Below are positions 18,790 to 27,767 of a stretch of 64,000 nucleotides of DNA, one piece after another; the first letter of the stretch is position 1; every line of letters begins with the position of its first letter. Under the pieces are notes generated by a model. It was not told the DNA's origin, did no database searches, and worked only from the letters and a program-made list of their open reading frames with translations. The stretch is from assembly GCA_965203735.1 (NCBI GenBank), contig OZ241909.1, positions 1,612,001-1,676,000 of the forward strand. The letters run 5' to 3'. Position numbers and translations under genes: made by a program. The stretch is from Bin55 sp965203735. GTDB taxonomy: Bacteria; Pseudomonadota; Gammaproteobacteria; Pseudomonadales; Azotimanducaceae.

Positions 18790-20056
18790 GGTCCTTGCCT
18801 TCAGCGACTGCGCTGATTGGCTTTGGTTTTTGTCTCAGTGACTTCTTTAGTGTCCTGGAAACGTCCATTAGGTCTCTCAAGTAAGCCCATTCTTCATCTG
18901 ATACCTCCGAGAGTATTGGGGCTACTCGGACCTCTCTCGACTCTTGATTGCACACCAGCTTCTCACAGGCTTCAAGGTAGGAAACTACAACATCAGAGTG
19001 GCCATAACCAGTCATTGATTCAGATGAACCTACAACGGAATAACCGATTGGGCTTTCATCTGTTGGTTTAATGCGCCGAGTGGATCCCGTAAGGGTGGCT
19101 AGTTGCAACGCAAGTTTACGTGCATAACGTCTGCGCCGGTTGAATTCGGCGTAGGTTGTTATGCGATTGTCGACCGGTATGGAAGGATTGTAAATCGGTA
19201 CCGCCGTACGTTTTGGGCGTTTACGCTCTCGCTTTTTTCCCACAGGTGGTCGATGTTTCTTGGTTAGTGGTTTCGCTTGGGTTGGGTTAGTGTCAAATTG
19301 TCTCAACGCCCTGATCATTGCATCAAGTTCAGACTTCTTCACGTCGAACAACAGCCGTACCGCCTGCAATTCGATGTCGCATGAAACATAGAGTTCATAC
19401 TCAAGCTGATACCTCAAGTCATCGAAAAGCAACGATTCCGAATCGCACGATTGGACAACTTCGCTAAACAACTCCTCAAAGTTCTCTCCGAACTCTCCGA
19501 ATTCATCCCAGATCTTGCTTCCAGTTTTTTCTAGAGCCCGAACACGTTCGATTTGTGGTCTTCCCCATCCTCCGTACAGTGCTTTGGGCAAGAGTGGAAG
19601 AAGTTTTTCGACCGCATAAACCATTTGGTTGTACGTCGACGGACTGATAGGCAATCCGTTTTCTCGCAAGAAATTTACCGCTTCCAACTGCGAGAATCCA
19701 TTACTGTTGGTTTCCTGTTCTTTGGATTGCACACAATTCAATACCGCACCCGCGCGTTCAATGAAGGACTTCCTAGTTCGTACGTCGTCTTGGATCGCAT
19801 GCGACAAGATTCGACGTAACGGGCGAGGGCTTCTCCGCGAGATGCAGTCCACAACCAGGAATTTTGGATCTTTGGTTTCTTCGTACAACGACTTCAAGAT
19901 TTCGAGTCGAGCTTCTCCTCCTCCTATTAGCTTGCGAGCTTCAGGATTTCTCGCACGATTGATTACCAAGGGTTCGAGCAAGCCGGCGTGTTTGATCGAC
20001 TCTCGAAGTCGCAGATAGTCGATGCCTTTAGCTATGTCGTGCTTTTTGGTAGTCAT
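18773..20056 (-). CDS. ParB-like protein of the PFGI-1 integrative-element class, interrupted by a group II intron
   Basis: The 427 residues from the ATG at 20056 match the ParB-type proteins carried by PFGI-1-class integrating conjugative elements. Visible parts are LRESIKHAGLLEPLVI, a GGGEARLEILKSLYEET box (ParB nuclease-domain-like), the helix-turn-helix region YNQMVYAVEKLLPLLP with GRPQIERVRALE, and a basic KKHRPPVGKKRERKRPKR stretch. The frame is open 28 residues further upstream, through EIRRDPNRF, to the 3' end of the intron, and continues in exon 1 at 22949-22998. The protein from 20056 therefore lacks the first ParB motif, and exon 1 itself has a stop and no start codon. No other element genes are nearby, so this is probably a relic, perhaps still expressed in shortened form. 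Confidence 0.7.
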   Translation of the reverse strand: MTTKKHDIAKGIDYLRLRESIKHAGLLEPLVINRARNPEARKLIGGGEARLEILKSLYEETKDPKFLVVDCISRRSPRPLRRILSHAIQDDVRTRKSFIERAGAVLNCVQSKEQETNSNGFSQLEAVNFLRENGLPISPSTYNQMVYAVEKLLPLLPKALYGGWGRPQIERVRALEKTGSKIWDEFGEFGENFEELFSEVVQSCDSESLLFDDLRYQLEYELYVSCDIELQAVRLLFDVKKSELDAMIRALRQFDTNPTQAKPLTKKHRPPVGKKRERKRPKRTAVPIYNPSIPVDNRITTYAEFNRRRRYARKLALQLATLTGSTRRIKPTDESPIGYSVVGSSESMTGYGHSDVVVSYLEACEKLVCNQESREVRVAPILSEVSDEEWAYLRDLMDVSRTLKKSLRQKPKPISAVAEGKDLAEAA

Positions 20057-20084
20057 GAATCGATTTGGGTCTCGTCTTATCTCA

Positions 20085-20162
20085 AGAGGGTGAGGAAAGA
20101 TCATTGCTGATCTTCCCTCCCCTAAGAACCGTGCGTGCGAGTTTCCCCGCACACGGCTCAAG
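20085..20162 (-). ncRNA. Group II intron domains V and VI
   Basis: Domain V is the 34-base hairpin at 20126-20159, read on the minus strand: GAGCCGTGTGCGGGG, then AAAC, then TCGCACGCACGGTTC. It keeps the conserved catalytic AGC-like triad region at its base. Domain VI follows directly: a helix of about 15 pairs with a six-base loop (AGCAAT) and a single unpaired A, complement of 20091, as branch point. The pairing can be checked base by base in the sequence. Confidence 0.88.
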
Positions 20163-20193
20163 CCAAACCAAAGCCCATGCAATCATGGGCCGG

Positions 20194-21873
20194 CTACGCT
20201 TCCGATTTCCGATGATGAATCGCGGAATGACATACCGGGTGCAAGAGAACGCAGTTGTCGAGCGAGTCGCTTCCCCCGCAATTGCGGGGCACGACATGGT
20301 GGACGTGCCAACCCGTGTCGTTCGTGATCGCCTCATGACAGGCGTGGCATGCACCCTTCTGTCGAGCGAGGAGCTTCAGCATGCGCCGATTGTGTCCCGA
20401 ATCCATCTTCATGCCGTGCATGCGACGCTGTTCTCCGTAGGCGTCGTGGTCAGGGTCGAACGGATTGTAGTCCGCTCTCACCTTCGCATGACGCCGGATC
20501 GGAACGTCCGACATGTGGAACAGTCTCACCTCCCCGGTCTCGCTTCCGAGATCCGATTCTCGGTCGACGAACACCCAGCTGCGGGTTTCCCCCGGGGACC
20601 AGTAGCGTTTTGCAACCCACCGTCTCCCCTTGTTCGGATGTCGTCTCTTCGCCCACCGCCACAGGGCGGTGAACAGCTGATAATCGACGTGCGTGAACGT
20701 CTGCTTGGCGACCGCGGTCCGATGGTAGTTCGCCCATCCACGAAGGACGGGGTTCAACTCCCGGATGAGGTTCGCCTGCCTCCACGTCGCGCCGGTCTTG
20801 ACGATCTCCCTCACCTTGCGGAGGAACGTCTTCACGTTCTCCCGGGAAGGCTTGACGAGAAGCTTGCCGCGATACTTGCGGAAGTTCCATCCGAGGAAGT
20901 CGAAACCCTGGTCGATATGGACGATGCGGGTCTTGGAAGCGGAGAGCCAAAGCCCGCGTTCCGCGAGGAACGTCCGCACCAAGGGAACCACCTCGTTCTC
21001 CAGCACCTCCTTAGAGCTGCCGGTTACGATGAAGTCGTCCGCGTAGCGCACCAAATTGACCTTGTGTCGATTGACCGATTTTGTGCCTTTCCCGCCGAAG
21101 CGGGAGCGCAGCAGCAGCTCCAGTCCGTCGAGAGCGAGGTTCGCCAGCGCGGGGGAAATGATCCCTCCCTGCGGCGTTCCCGCTTCCGTTCGGCGGAGCC
21201 GGCCGAAGTCGACGACTCCGGCCTTCAGCCATTTTCTCAGCATGACCCTGTCCATGGGGACGTGGGCCAGCAGCCAGTCGTGATCCAGATGGTCGAAGCA
21301 CCCTTCGATGTCCGCGTCCAGTATCCACTGCGCGGAACAGGCGCGGGACAGGACAACAAAGCCCTGCGATCGCGCGTCCGCGGTGGATCGACCTCTCCGG
21401 AACCCGTAGGAGTTCGGATCCGCCGTGCTTTCCGCTATCGGTTCCAACGCGAGCAGGTGAAGTGCCTGCATCGCGCGATCCCGCATTGTCGGGATGCCCA
21501 GCCTTCTGGTCTTCCCGCCGCCCTTGGGGATATGCACTCGCCTCAATGGCGAGGGTTGATATCCCCTCCGGTTCAGCGAGTCGATCGCGTCACGCTTGGC
21601 CTGTGGCGTACTCCAGAGTTCGCGGTCCACTCCTGCGGTCCGCTTGCCCCGGTTTTCGGTAACTCGTCTGACGGCCAACGCCTTGCCGCAGAACGAACGG
21701 GCCAGCATGCGCTGCAGGGCTTTCGCCTTGCGCGCGTCGCCTTCCCGTGTAGCCTTCGCGATGCGTACCTGCATGCCCCTCACGTTTCTTTCGACGCGAC
21801 GCCAATCGATGGCGTGCCACGTCTCCGGAACGCGGGAGGAAGCAGACACACTGGTTTCAGAATGCACTTTCAT
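20194..21873 (-). CDS. ltrA: Group II intron reverse transcriptase/maturase with HNH endonuclease
   Basis: Multifunctional intron-encoded protein (559 residues) that helps splicing and copies the intron into new DNA sites. Features are the N-terminal RT0 region, RT motifs with DADIEGCFDHLDH and GTPQGGIISP, the catalytic YADD at residues 277-280, the thumb/maturase X domain (LRGWANYHR), and a C-terminal HNH nuclease with CxxC pairs (CHACHEA, then HVHHVVP). I choose ATG 21873 because GGAGGAAAGC precedes it and the protein starts like other maturases. The open frame runs much further upstream only because GC-rich intron RNA domains lack stops. Confidence 0.95.
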   Translation of the reverse strand: MKVHSETSVSASSRVPETWHAIDWRRVERNVRGMQVRIAKATREGDARKAKALQRMLARSFCGKALAVRRVTENRGKRTAGVDRELWSTPQAKRDAIDSLNRRGYQPSPLRRVHIPKGGGKTRRLGIPTMRDRAMQALHLLALEPIAESTADPNSYGFRRGRSTADARSQGFVVLSRACSAQWILDADIEGCFDHLDHDWLLAHVPMDRVMLRKWLKAGVVDFGRLRRTEAGTPQGGIISPALANLALDGLELLLRSRFGGKGTKSVNRHKVNLVRYADDFIVTGSSKEVLENEVVPLVRTFLAERGLWLSASKTRIVHIDQGFDFLGWNFRKYRGKLLVKPSRENVKTFLRKVREIVKTGATWRQANLIRELNPVLRGWANYHRTAVAKQTFTHVDYQLFTALWRWAKRRHPNKGRRWVAKRYWSPGETRSWVFVDRESDLGSETGEVRLFHMSDVPIRRHAKVRADYNPFDPDHDAYGEQRRMHGMKMDSGHNRRMLKLLARQKGACHACHEAITNDTGWHVHHVVPRNCGGSDSLDNCVLLHPVCHSAIHHRKSEA

Positions 21874-22948
21874 GCTTTCCTCCTGTATCGAGGAGGAGGG
21901 AACCCGGTCCGAAGGACGGGGATTCACCGTCCTCCGGTTGAAGGGGAATGCCGTCGCGACCGAGGTCGCGCGCGGCATCCGCCCAGGGGTTGTGCCTGTC
22001 ATCTCGCGATGCAGACCTGCTGGAAGTGGGCACGACTTTCGTCGCCGGACCTGTCTCGTTCCGGTATCCGCGCCGTTACAGTGCGGCCTTCGCTTTTTCC
22101 AGCTTCTTCTACCCGCCACCGCATCAGATCGCCTTGCGGCTCTCCTGCCTCCCGAAGATTCGGAAGGCGCAATGTCGGGCTTACCGAGTTCCGTCTGAAC
22201 AACACGGCGGGGTGGGGGTGCGCGCTTTTCGCCGGTCACGCTCGTGGCAGTGTGCTCCCACAGTAAAGAGGAGCATCCGGTGACGCACCATTTTGATTCA
22301 GGCGTCCGTCCGACTGTGCGGACATCAGTTTCGTTTCGCCTGCCAATTTTCACGACGTTTATCACGCGTTCACCTAGGTTCACCCGTCCCGCCAGCCTAG
22401 CGTCTCGTCCGCCTGAAACTGGCGAAGTCCACCGTGACGCCTCGCGGCGTCCCGATGTCCCGAAGGGGACTACATTGTCGGAGAGCTTCGCACAGGGTCG
22501 TTGCCGACCCTGCACTACTCCTGGGCTGTTGGATACTGCAATCCAAGTCAACTCAACATTCCTCTCGAAAAGTTGCTGACAATTGTTCAGACAGCTTTTG
22601 CAACCTGTCGCTTTCAAGCCGCGCAATCTATACAAACGTACAGTTGCACACGCGTCCTTGACCCGCAAGATGCCTCTTGCGGGACCTTGTCCGAGGGTTT
22701 CCCTCGCGCCCCTTGGAGCGCTCGGTTCTTCCTCGAAGCCAGCATCCCGAAGGATGGGACGCACCCTTCAGGCGCAGGGCCAGGCCGGCGAGATCGGTCT
22801 GGCGAAAGGGAGTTCACGCGTCCTTGGACGCCGGGGACTCCCTTCCCAACCAACCTGGATATATCCGCTCAGAGAGCTGACAATCCGAGCCTTGAACTCA
22901 TGCGAGTTCTCCGCCGATGGTTGGCTTTTAATGTGCGTCTCGTCGCAC

Positions 22949-22998
22949 ATACTGTTTAATTGTACAGTATTAGTGATGTTTGCGTTTGATCGCAGTTT
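22949..22998 (-). pseudogene. 5' exon fragment of the ParB-like gene
   Basis: Read toward the intron, the minus strand gives LRSNANITNTVQLNS and then joins IEIRRDPNRF after splicing, which looks like the first ParB motif region. An in-frame TAA at 22999-23001 and the absence of any usual start codon mean the gene is truncated here. Family members normally have several tens of residues more. Confidence 0.6.
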
Positions 22999-23103
22999 TT
23001 AGATAAGGCTGTATTTTCGATCTACAACTTATCGCGCACAGACTTGAAGAGAATTTACACTAGACTCGGACGAAGAGAGCAATGACCGTACGTATTGCTG
23101 TTT

Positions 23104-23994
23104 TCAACTAGAGCTGGTGGACGCCTCTCGACTCTCAAACATCTGTCTCATGCGTTGGTTTGTTGCGCCGTGATCACCCTTAACTGCGAGCATTCCTCCA
23201 TCGACAACGAGATCGATTCCAGTCACCCAGCGTCCTTCGTCACTTCCAAGGTAGACGCATGCCATTGCGATATCCCATGCTTCGCCACCGGGTCCCGTTA
23301 AGGGCATCACTCCACCAGTCACGTTGCGAACAAATCGATTGATGCGATTCGTCTTGTGGTCCGCTGTGATTTGCTGCCCATGAGTATGTCCACCCCAAAA
23401 GATTGGAGTAGCTATTGCGCCGGGACTTACTGCATTTACCCGAATTCCGAACGGACCCAATTGCATGGCGGCTGCTTTCGTGTAATTGGAGACCCCAGCC
23501 TTTGCTGCTGAATACAGCGGATCTGCAGCTGGTTCAGCTTGATGTGCTCCCTTGGATGAATTGTTGATGATCGAACCTGAACCTTGTTTCCTCATGATTG
23601 GCGAAGCATGTTTGGTTGCGACCATAATCGATCCCAGCAAGTACCACTGCGAGTACTTGAAAGTCTCTTCGTCAACGTCCTCGATATTGAAGGCATGGGG
23701 ACGACCTGGCATGTTTGATGGACCTCCCGCATTGTTGAAGAGAATGTCCAGTTTTCCCCATTTGTCAGCGGCTGTTTGAATGACCTTAGCGATCTCTTCT
23801 TCGTTCAACACATCGGCCTGAACAAAGACTGCAGAGCCGTTTGGTTGACGGTCTTCTACTTGCTTGCCCAGTTCTTGGTTACGCCCGCAAAACACTACTT
23901 GGGCACCTTCCGCACAAAAGGCGTCCACAGTGGCTTCACCAATTCCACTGGTTGCACCGGTGACCACGGCCACTTTTCCTTCAAGTCGATTCAT
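23104..23994 (-). CDS. Short-chain dehydrogenase/reductase (SDR)
   Basis: NAD(P)-dependent oxidoreductase of the classical SDR family; substrate unknown. The 296-residue protein has the cofactor motif TGATSGIGE near residue 13, the NNAGG motif near residue 90, the catalytic Ser in the INNSSKG region and the YSAAK Tyr/Lys pair near residue 163, followed by RVNAVSPGAI. It is about 40 residues longer than a minimal SDR, with an insert after NNAGGP. It is a single-gene unit on the minus strand next to the truncated ParB exon. Confidence 0.9.
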   Translation of the reverse strand: MNRLEGKVAVVTGATSGIGEATVDAFCAEGAQVVFCGRNQELGKQVEDRQPNGSAVFVQADVLNEEEIAKVIQTAADKWGKLDILFNNAGGPSNMPGRPHAFNIEDVDEETFKYSQWYLLGSIMVATKHASPIMRKQGSGSIINNSSKGAHQAEPAADPLYSAAKAGVSNYTKAAAMQLGPFGIRVNAVSPGAIATPIFWGGHTHGQQITADHKTNRINRFVRNVTGGVMPLTGPGGEAWDIAMACVYLGSDEGRWVTGIDLVVDGGMLAVKGDHGATNQRMRQMFESREASTSSS

Positions 23995-24273
23995 TTCGTT
24001 CTCCTAGTGTGGTTCGACAACGCTCAACGCGAGCCTTACAGTCTAGCTTCAGTCAATGGTCGACTGGTGAATGCAGCAAGATATTTCCAGCGGTGGCAGA
24101 AGAAATACTCGAAGAGAACAGTCCATGCACGAGTCCGGTTGCACTCTTCAAACTGTTGGATTCTGTTCTCCGTACGGTGTCAGATCAATTCCCTCGGACA
24201 ACCTATACCGATGGAATTGGGTGCAGGAACTCAGTCACATAGTTGCTATCAAAAGCAACATACAAAACAATTT

Positions 24274-24519
24274 CTAGGAGAATCTTAGAGGTTCACGCAT
24301 CGAACCGCGTTCCGGAGGTCTGAGTTCAACGAATCCAATCGGTTCAAAGCACTCGCGAGTGAACGTTGTCAGATTTCTCACTTGATAGGTTCCAATTCTG
24401 ACTGCGTCGCACAATATCTGACGAGCCTCTTCCTCAATGGAGCTATTATTTAGTTCGGCACGAATTCGTAGGTGTGCCTCCACTTTATGGTCTAAATTGT
24501 GGATGGTGATGGTAGTCAT
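24274..24519 (-). CDS. FitA/VapB-like antitoxin with ribbon-helix-helix fold, orphan
   Basis: Small DNA-binding antitoxin-like protein of 81 residues. The N-terminus TTITIHNLDHKVEAHLR followed by RAELNNSSIEEEARQIL is the FitA-type ribbon-helix-helix, in which a strand and two helices form a dimeric operator-binding unit. In complete systems a PIN-domain toxin follows directly. The 279 bases downstream (23995-24273) show no PIN gene or remnant that I can see. The gene is divergent from the DUF4143 ATPase and shares a 211-base upstream region with a large inverted repeat. Confidence 0.75.
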   Translation of the reverse strand: MTTITIHNLDHKVEAHLRIRAELNNSSIEEEARQILCDAVRIGTYQVRNLTTFTRECFEPIGFVELRPPERGSMREPLRFS

Positions 24520-24692
24520 CTTCTTTTTAGTTGTTAGCAGAAATGCAAATAGTAAATGATGAGTGCGTTGAATTTAGTGAAGGCATTCTTTGGCCGATTC
24601 TCTTGATTGTTTCTGCACAAGATTGAACGCAGGAAGATTTCCCATCGACACATGTCGATAGTAGGAATTTGTGTGGAGGAGCGCTGATTGTT

Positions 24693-24729
24693 AGTTAGAA
24701 TTTTGCATTTGGAATGCACAATTCTAACT
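24693..24729. promoter_or_regulatory. 37-base inverted repeat ending one base before the ATPase start
   Basis: Arms of 17 bases with one mismatch and a three-base loop: AGTTAGAATT at 24693-24702 pairs with AATTCTAACT at 24720-24729, and the inner arms are TTGCATT and AATGCAC. It occupies the place where a ribosome-binding site for the ATG at 24731 would be, and none is visible. It could be an operator for the divergent antitoxin or an RNA hairpin controlling translation. Confidence 0.6.
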
Positions 24730-24730
24730 T

Positions 24731-25954
24731 ATGAGCTCAGTATATCTATCTAGATCACTTGAACGCGTACTTCAGCAAGCAGCTAGAGAGTTCCCTGCCG
24801 TTTTGTTAACAGGTCCAAGGCAATCGGGCAAGACGACGCTCCTAAAGCATGTGTTTGGAAGCAATAGTCGGTATGCCTCACTGGACACTCCAGACGTTGG
24901 AGCTAGAGCCATTCATGATCCGCGAGGATTTCTGGAGTCTTTACCGCCTCCGGTAATACTTGACGAGGTTCAGTACGCACCGGACCTCCTGTTTTATATT
25001 AAGGAGGCGATTGATTCAAAACGTGAACAACGTGGTCAATATCTGATGGCGGGGTCACAAGATTTACTAGTCTCGGAGACAGTCACTGAATCGCTTGCAG
25101 GAAGAACCGCCGTTCTCAGGTTGCTTCCTCTTTCTAATCGAGAGGCAAAGGCGAGTCCCCGAACTCCGCTCATTTGGGAGCAACCCACTGAGCCAAAGCC
25201 GAAAGAGTCTCTCGGCACTCTCCAAATGTGGGAAGAATTTATACGGGGTGGCTATCCCGAGCTTGTTAGCGACCCTAGCCGAGATGTTGCTCGTTGGCAT
25301 GCAAGCTATATTCAAACGTATCTTGAACGTGATGTTCGGTCGATTCGACAAGTACGTGATATAGTACAATTTCTCGACTTTCTACATCTATTGGCAGCTC
25401 GAAGCGCGCAACTTCTCAACATTACCTCTATCGCTCGAGATCTTGGCGTTGCTGTCAATACGATTAAGGCGTGGCTTTCTATACTCAAAGCTAATTACCA
25501 AGTTACAGTTCTTCGTCCCTACTTTGCCAACGTAAACAAACATCTTGTCAAAACTCCGAAGATCTACTTTTCGGATGTCGGCACTCTGTGCCATTTAGTC
25601 GGGCTTAGCGATCCTCTCCATGCTTCCGCTGGTCCCATGAGCGGAGCAATCATGGAAACTGCAGTCCTGTCGGAATTGCGAAGATCTCTGATCCATCGCG
25701 GAATTGATCCTCAGATCTACTTTTGGAGAACCAGTGCAGGTACCGAAGTCGACTTCATTGTGAGAACCAACAAGGGTCTTGTACCAGTAGAAGTCAAGAC
25801 AACCGCAACCCCGCGTCCGGCAATGGCGTCAAGCATCGTGCGGTTTCAGCGTGACCTTGGGTCAGAAGCAGTGAATGGCTATGTAGTCCATTCGGGGAAC
25901 ACGACCGTTGCACTCAATTCCACTGTAAAGGCTCTTCCTATCTCTAGTCTTTAG
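24731..25954 (+). CDS. ATPase with AAA_14 and DUF4143 domains
   Basis: Predicted ATPase of 407 residues. Walker A GPRQSGKT is at 28-35 and Walker B PPVILDEVQ at about 73-81. A winged-helix-like middle (ITSIARDLGVAVNTIKAW) is followed by the C-terminal DUF4143 domain with TEVDFIV and VPVEVKT, a layout that resembles the PD-(D/E)XK nuclease core. This family is widespread in bacteria and archaea, often next to toxin-antitoxin genes, and its role is unknown. There is no visible Shine-Dalgarno sequence because an inverted repeat abuts the start codon. Confidence is high for the family and low for any function. Confidence 0.88.
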   Translation: MSSVYLSRSLERVLQQAAREFPAVLLTGPRQSGKTTLLKHVFGSNSRYASLDTPDVGARAIHDPRGFLESLPPPVILDEVQYAPDLLFYIKEAIDSKREQRGQYLMAGSQDLLVSETVTESLAGRTAVLRLLPLSNREAKASPRTPLIWEQPTEPKPKESLGTLQMWEEFIRGGYPELVSDPSRDVARWHASYIQTYLERDVRSIRQVRDIVQFLDFLHLLAARSAQLLNITSIARDLGVAVNTIKAWLSILKANYQVTVLRPYFANVNKHLVKTPKIYFSDVGTLCHLVGLSDPLHASAGPMSGAIMETAVLSELRRSLIHRGIDPQIYFWRTSAGTEVDFIVRTNKGLVPVEVKTTATPRPAMASSIVRFQRDLGSEAVNGYVVHSGNTTVALNSTVKALPISSL

Positions 25955-26098
25955 TCAAGACAGTCAATCTTGTCCTTGTCTTACTACCTGTACCCCGAAC
26001 ACACCAGCTATTCCCATCGATTCGTCGTTTCAAATACTTCCGCGATGAACACAAGAAAAGAGTAGGGGATGTAGTCTCGGATATGTCGAACGGGTTCT

Positions 26099-27364
26099 TC
26101 ATTCAATTTTGTAACGGATGGGAAGAGCTTTCAGTCCACCGACGAAAACCGATTGCGAGTACTTCGGTTCTCCATTCAATTCAACGTTCTTAACTCTTCG
26201 GACAAACTCTCGAAAGAATGCGCTCAATTCCATCCTTGCTAGGTGTTGCCCTAGACAGAGATGTACGCCGTGTCCGAACGCCAGGTGCTTTGAGTCGCTG
26301 CGATCGACGCGAAATTCGTAGGGGTTGTCAAATACAGACTCGTCTCGGTTTGCAGAGGGGTACCACAGTACGCACGAATCCCCCGCTGAAATGTTGGTAC
26401 CGCTTACAACTACGTCCTTTGTTGCAGTACGCATGAATTGGCGTACCGGAGTGACCCAACGAATCATTTCTTCCACCGCCGTTGCCATATAGCGATCCGG
26501 ATCTTGGCGAAGCTTTTGCATTTGATCGGGATTCTGGATCAGAGCCAATAAGCCACCGGCAATCGAGGAACTTGTGGTGTCGTGTCCAGCCGTTGCGATG
26601 ATCGTGTAGTAGCCGTTGGTTTCAAGTTCAGGCATTGACTCACCATTGATTTCCGCATTGGCAATAACGCTTGCTACATCGTCGGTTGGATTCTTCCTGC
26701 GGGACTCGGTTAGCTTTCGAAAATATGCGTTGAAGTCTTCCACCACATCCATAAGGGCTGTCTGCTCAAATGACCTACGAGTATCCGGGTCTGAGCTACC
26801 AAAGAGTTCTTGAGTGAGCTTCATCATCAGGGGTTCGTCGCTTTCTGGAACTCCCAGAATCGACATGATGACTCGAATGGGATACCAGACTGCGATGTCC
26901 TTGACGAAGTCGCATTCGCCGCCGAGCTCCCGGAGCCTGTCTACATAGGTCACAGCTAATTGGTTGACAGTCTCTTCGATCTTTCTTAGGTTGCCCCTCA
27001 TGAACCAAGGCTGAGCCACAGTACGGTATTGAATGTGGTCGGGAGCGTCCATAGTTATGAGAGATCTCACAAGATGCCTTCGACCAAACATTTGATTGAC
27101 CAAGACTTCCAAGAGTTTGGGTGCAAGAATTGGACGTGGGTCATTGATGAACGTCTCTTTGTCGCTCTCAACGTTCAGAATGTCCTCAAACCGTGTTAGA
27201 GACCAAAACGGGTCGTAGCCTTGTGGTTCGAACTTCCGGATCGGATCGTTATTGCGAAGCCACTTGAACTGCGAATGAACCCACTCCTCGTTTCCCCAGT
27301 TCTGGGATTTAACTAACTCGTCATCCAATTCGGGAGACGATGTAAATACAACCGGATCGACCAT
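26099..27364 (-). CDS. Cytochrome P450
   Basis: Haem monooxygenase of 421 residues, the soluble bacterial class I type that needs a ferredoxin and reductase (none nearby). Motifs in order: I-helix ATAGHDTTSS with the oxygen-activating acid/threonine region, K-helix EEMIRW (ExxR), and the haem loop FGHGVHLCLG with ligand Cys370. The substrate cannot be told from sequence alone; the catabolic neighbours suggest a terpene, steroid or aromatic. It is transcribed away from the restriction-modification genes. Confidence 0.95.
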   Translation of the reverse strand: MVDPVVFTSSPELDDELVKSQNWGNEEWVHSQFKWLRNNDPIRKFEPQGYDPFWSLTRFEDILNVESDKETFINDPRPILAPKLLEVLVNQMFGRRHLVRSLITMDAPDHIQYRTVAQPWFMRGNLRKIEETVNQLAVTYVDRLRELGGECDFVKDIAVWYPIRVIMSILGVPESDEPLMMKLTQELFGSSDPDTRRSFEQTALMDVVEDFNAYFRKLTESRRKNPTDDVASVIANAEINGESMPELETNGYYTIIATAGHDTTSSSIAGGLLALIQNPDQMQKLRQDPDRYMATAVEEMIRWVTPVRQFMRTATKDVVVSGTNISAGDSCVLWYPSANRDESVFDNPYEFRVDRSDSKHLAFGHGVHLCLGQHLARMELSAFFREFVRRVKNVELNGEPKYSQSVFVGGLKALPIRYKIE

Positions 27365-27767
27365 GATGAGAGTTTCTTGTAACAGCGAGTCTATAGGATC
27401 AAGGCGTGGTACAGGTTTGTGCCAAGCACATACGAAGAATACTGCAAGAGAAGCAATATGTTCCTAGATTTGGTGATTCACATCGACTAACATATCGCTA
27501 GATAAAGTTTGTATTTCTGGTACTTCTCCGATTCGTTCAACGCTCGACAATTTTGCCGCGCATCTCCTATTTTGGTCCGCACCATAAACTTCGATATGTC
27601 TCTAGCAACACGATGTGCTTTCAGATCGTCGATCATGTACAAGTCGGATCAACCAATTAGTGGCTGATCTATAAGAACGGAGTCTAGCCATAAGAATAGT
27701 TCAAGCTAGATTATTGTTCGTCGCGTGGTGGATCGGTAGTACTTGTCTCCACATTCAGTTCTGACGG
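27365..27767. other. Divergent intergenic region without a gene
   Basis: 403 bases between the P450 gene (-) and the methyltransferase gene (+). I see no credible ORF, RNA gene or strong hairpin. It must hold both promoters, but I cannot place them with confidence. Confidence 0.5.

Larger units (their letters stand above)
20085..22948 (-). mobile_element. Complete group II intron inserted in the ParB-like gene
   Basis: Retro-element of 2864 bases on the minus strand. The 5' end at 22948 begins GTGCGACGAG, matching the group II consensus GTGYG. The 3' end holds an obvious domain V and a domain VI with a bulged adenine at 20091. A cut between 20085 and 20084 puts that adenine seven bases from the 3' splice site and joins the flanking exons in frame (S-I-E-I-R-R). 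It carries a full reverse transcriptase gene. The intron is far more GC-rich than its surroundings, which suggests recent arrival. All expected parts are intact, so it may be active. Confidence 0.9.

Noticed and set aside
20065..22266. 733-residue open frame on + inside the intron, plus several other long frames there
   Set aside because: They are antisense to the reverse transcriptase in GC-rich DNA where stops are rare; the predicted product is Arg/Pro-rich without any domain.
21874..22764. N-terminal extension of the reverse transcriptase to 856 residues
   Set aside because: The stretch is intron RNA domain sequence; a strong ribosome site and a family-typical start lie at 21873.
23776..24288. 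170-residue ORF on + overlapping the SDR 5' end and the gap to the antitoxin
   Set aside because: Mostly antisense to the SDR gene and without domain features; not a PIN toxin.
27640..27680. Third copy of the ParB trailer (shared CTATAAGAAC)
   Set aside because: Only about ten bases match 18759-18768 and no ParB-like translation accompanies it; likely chance.
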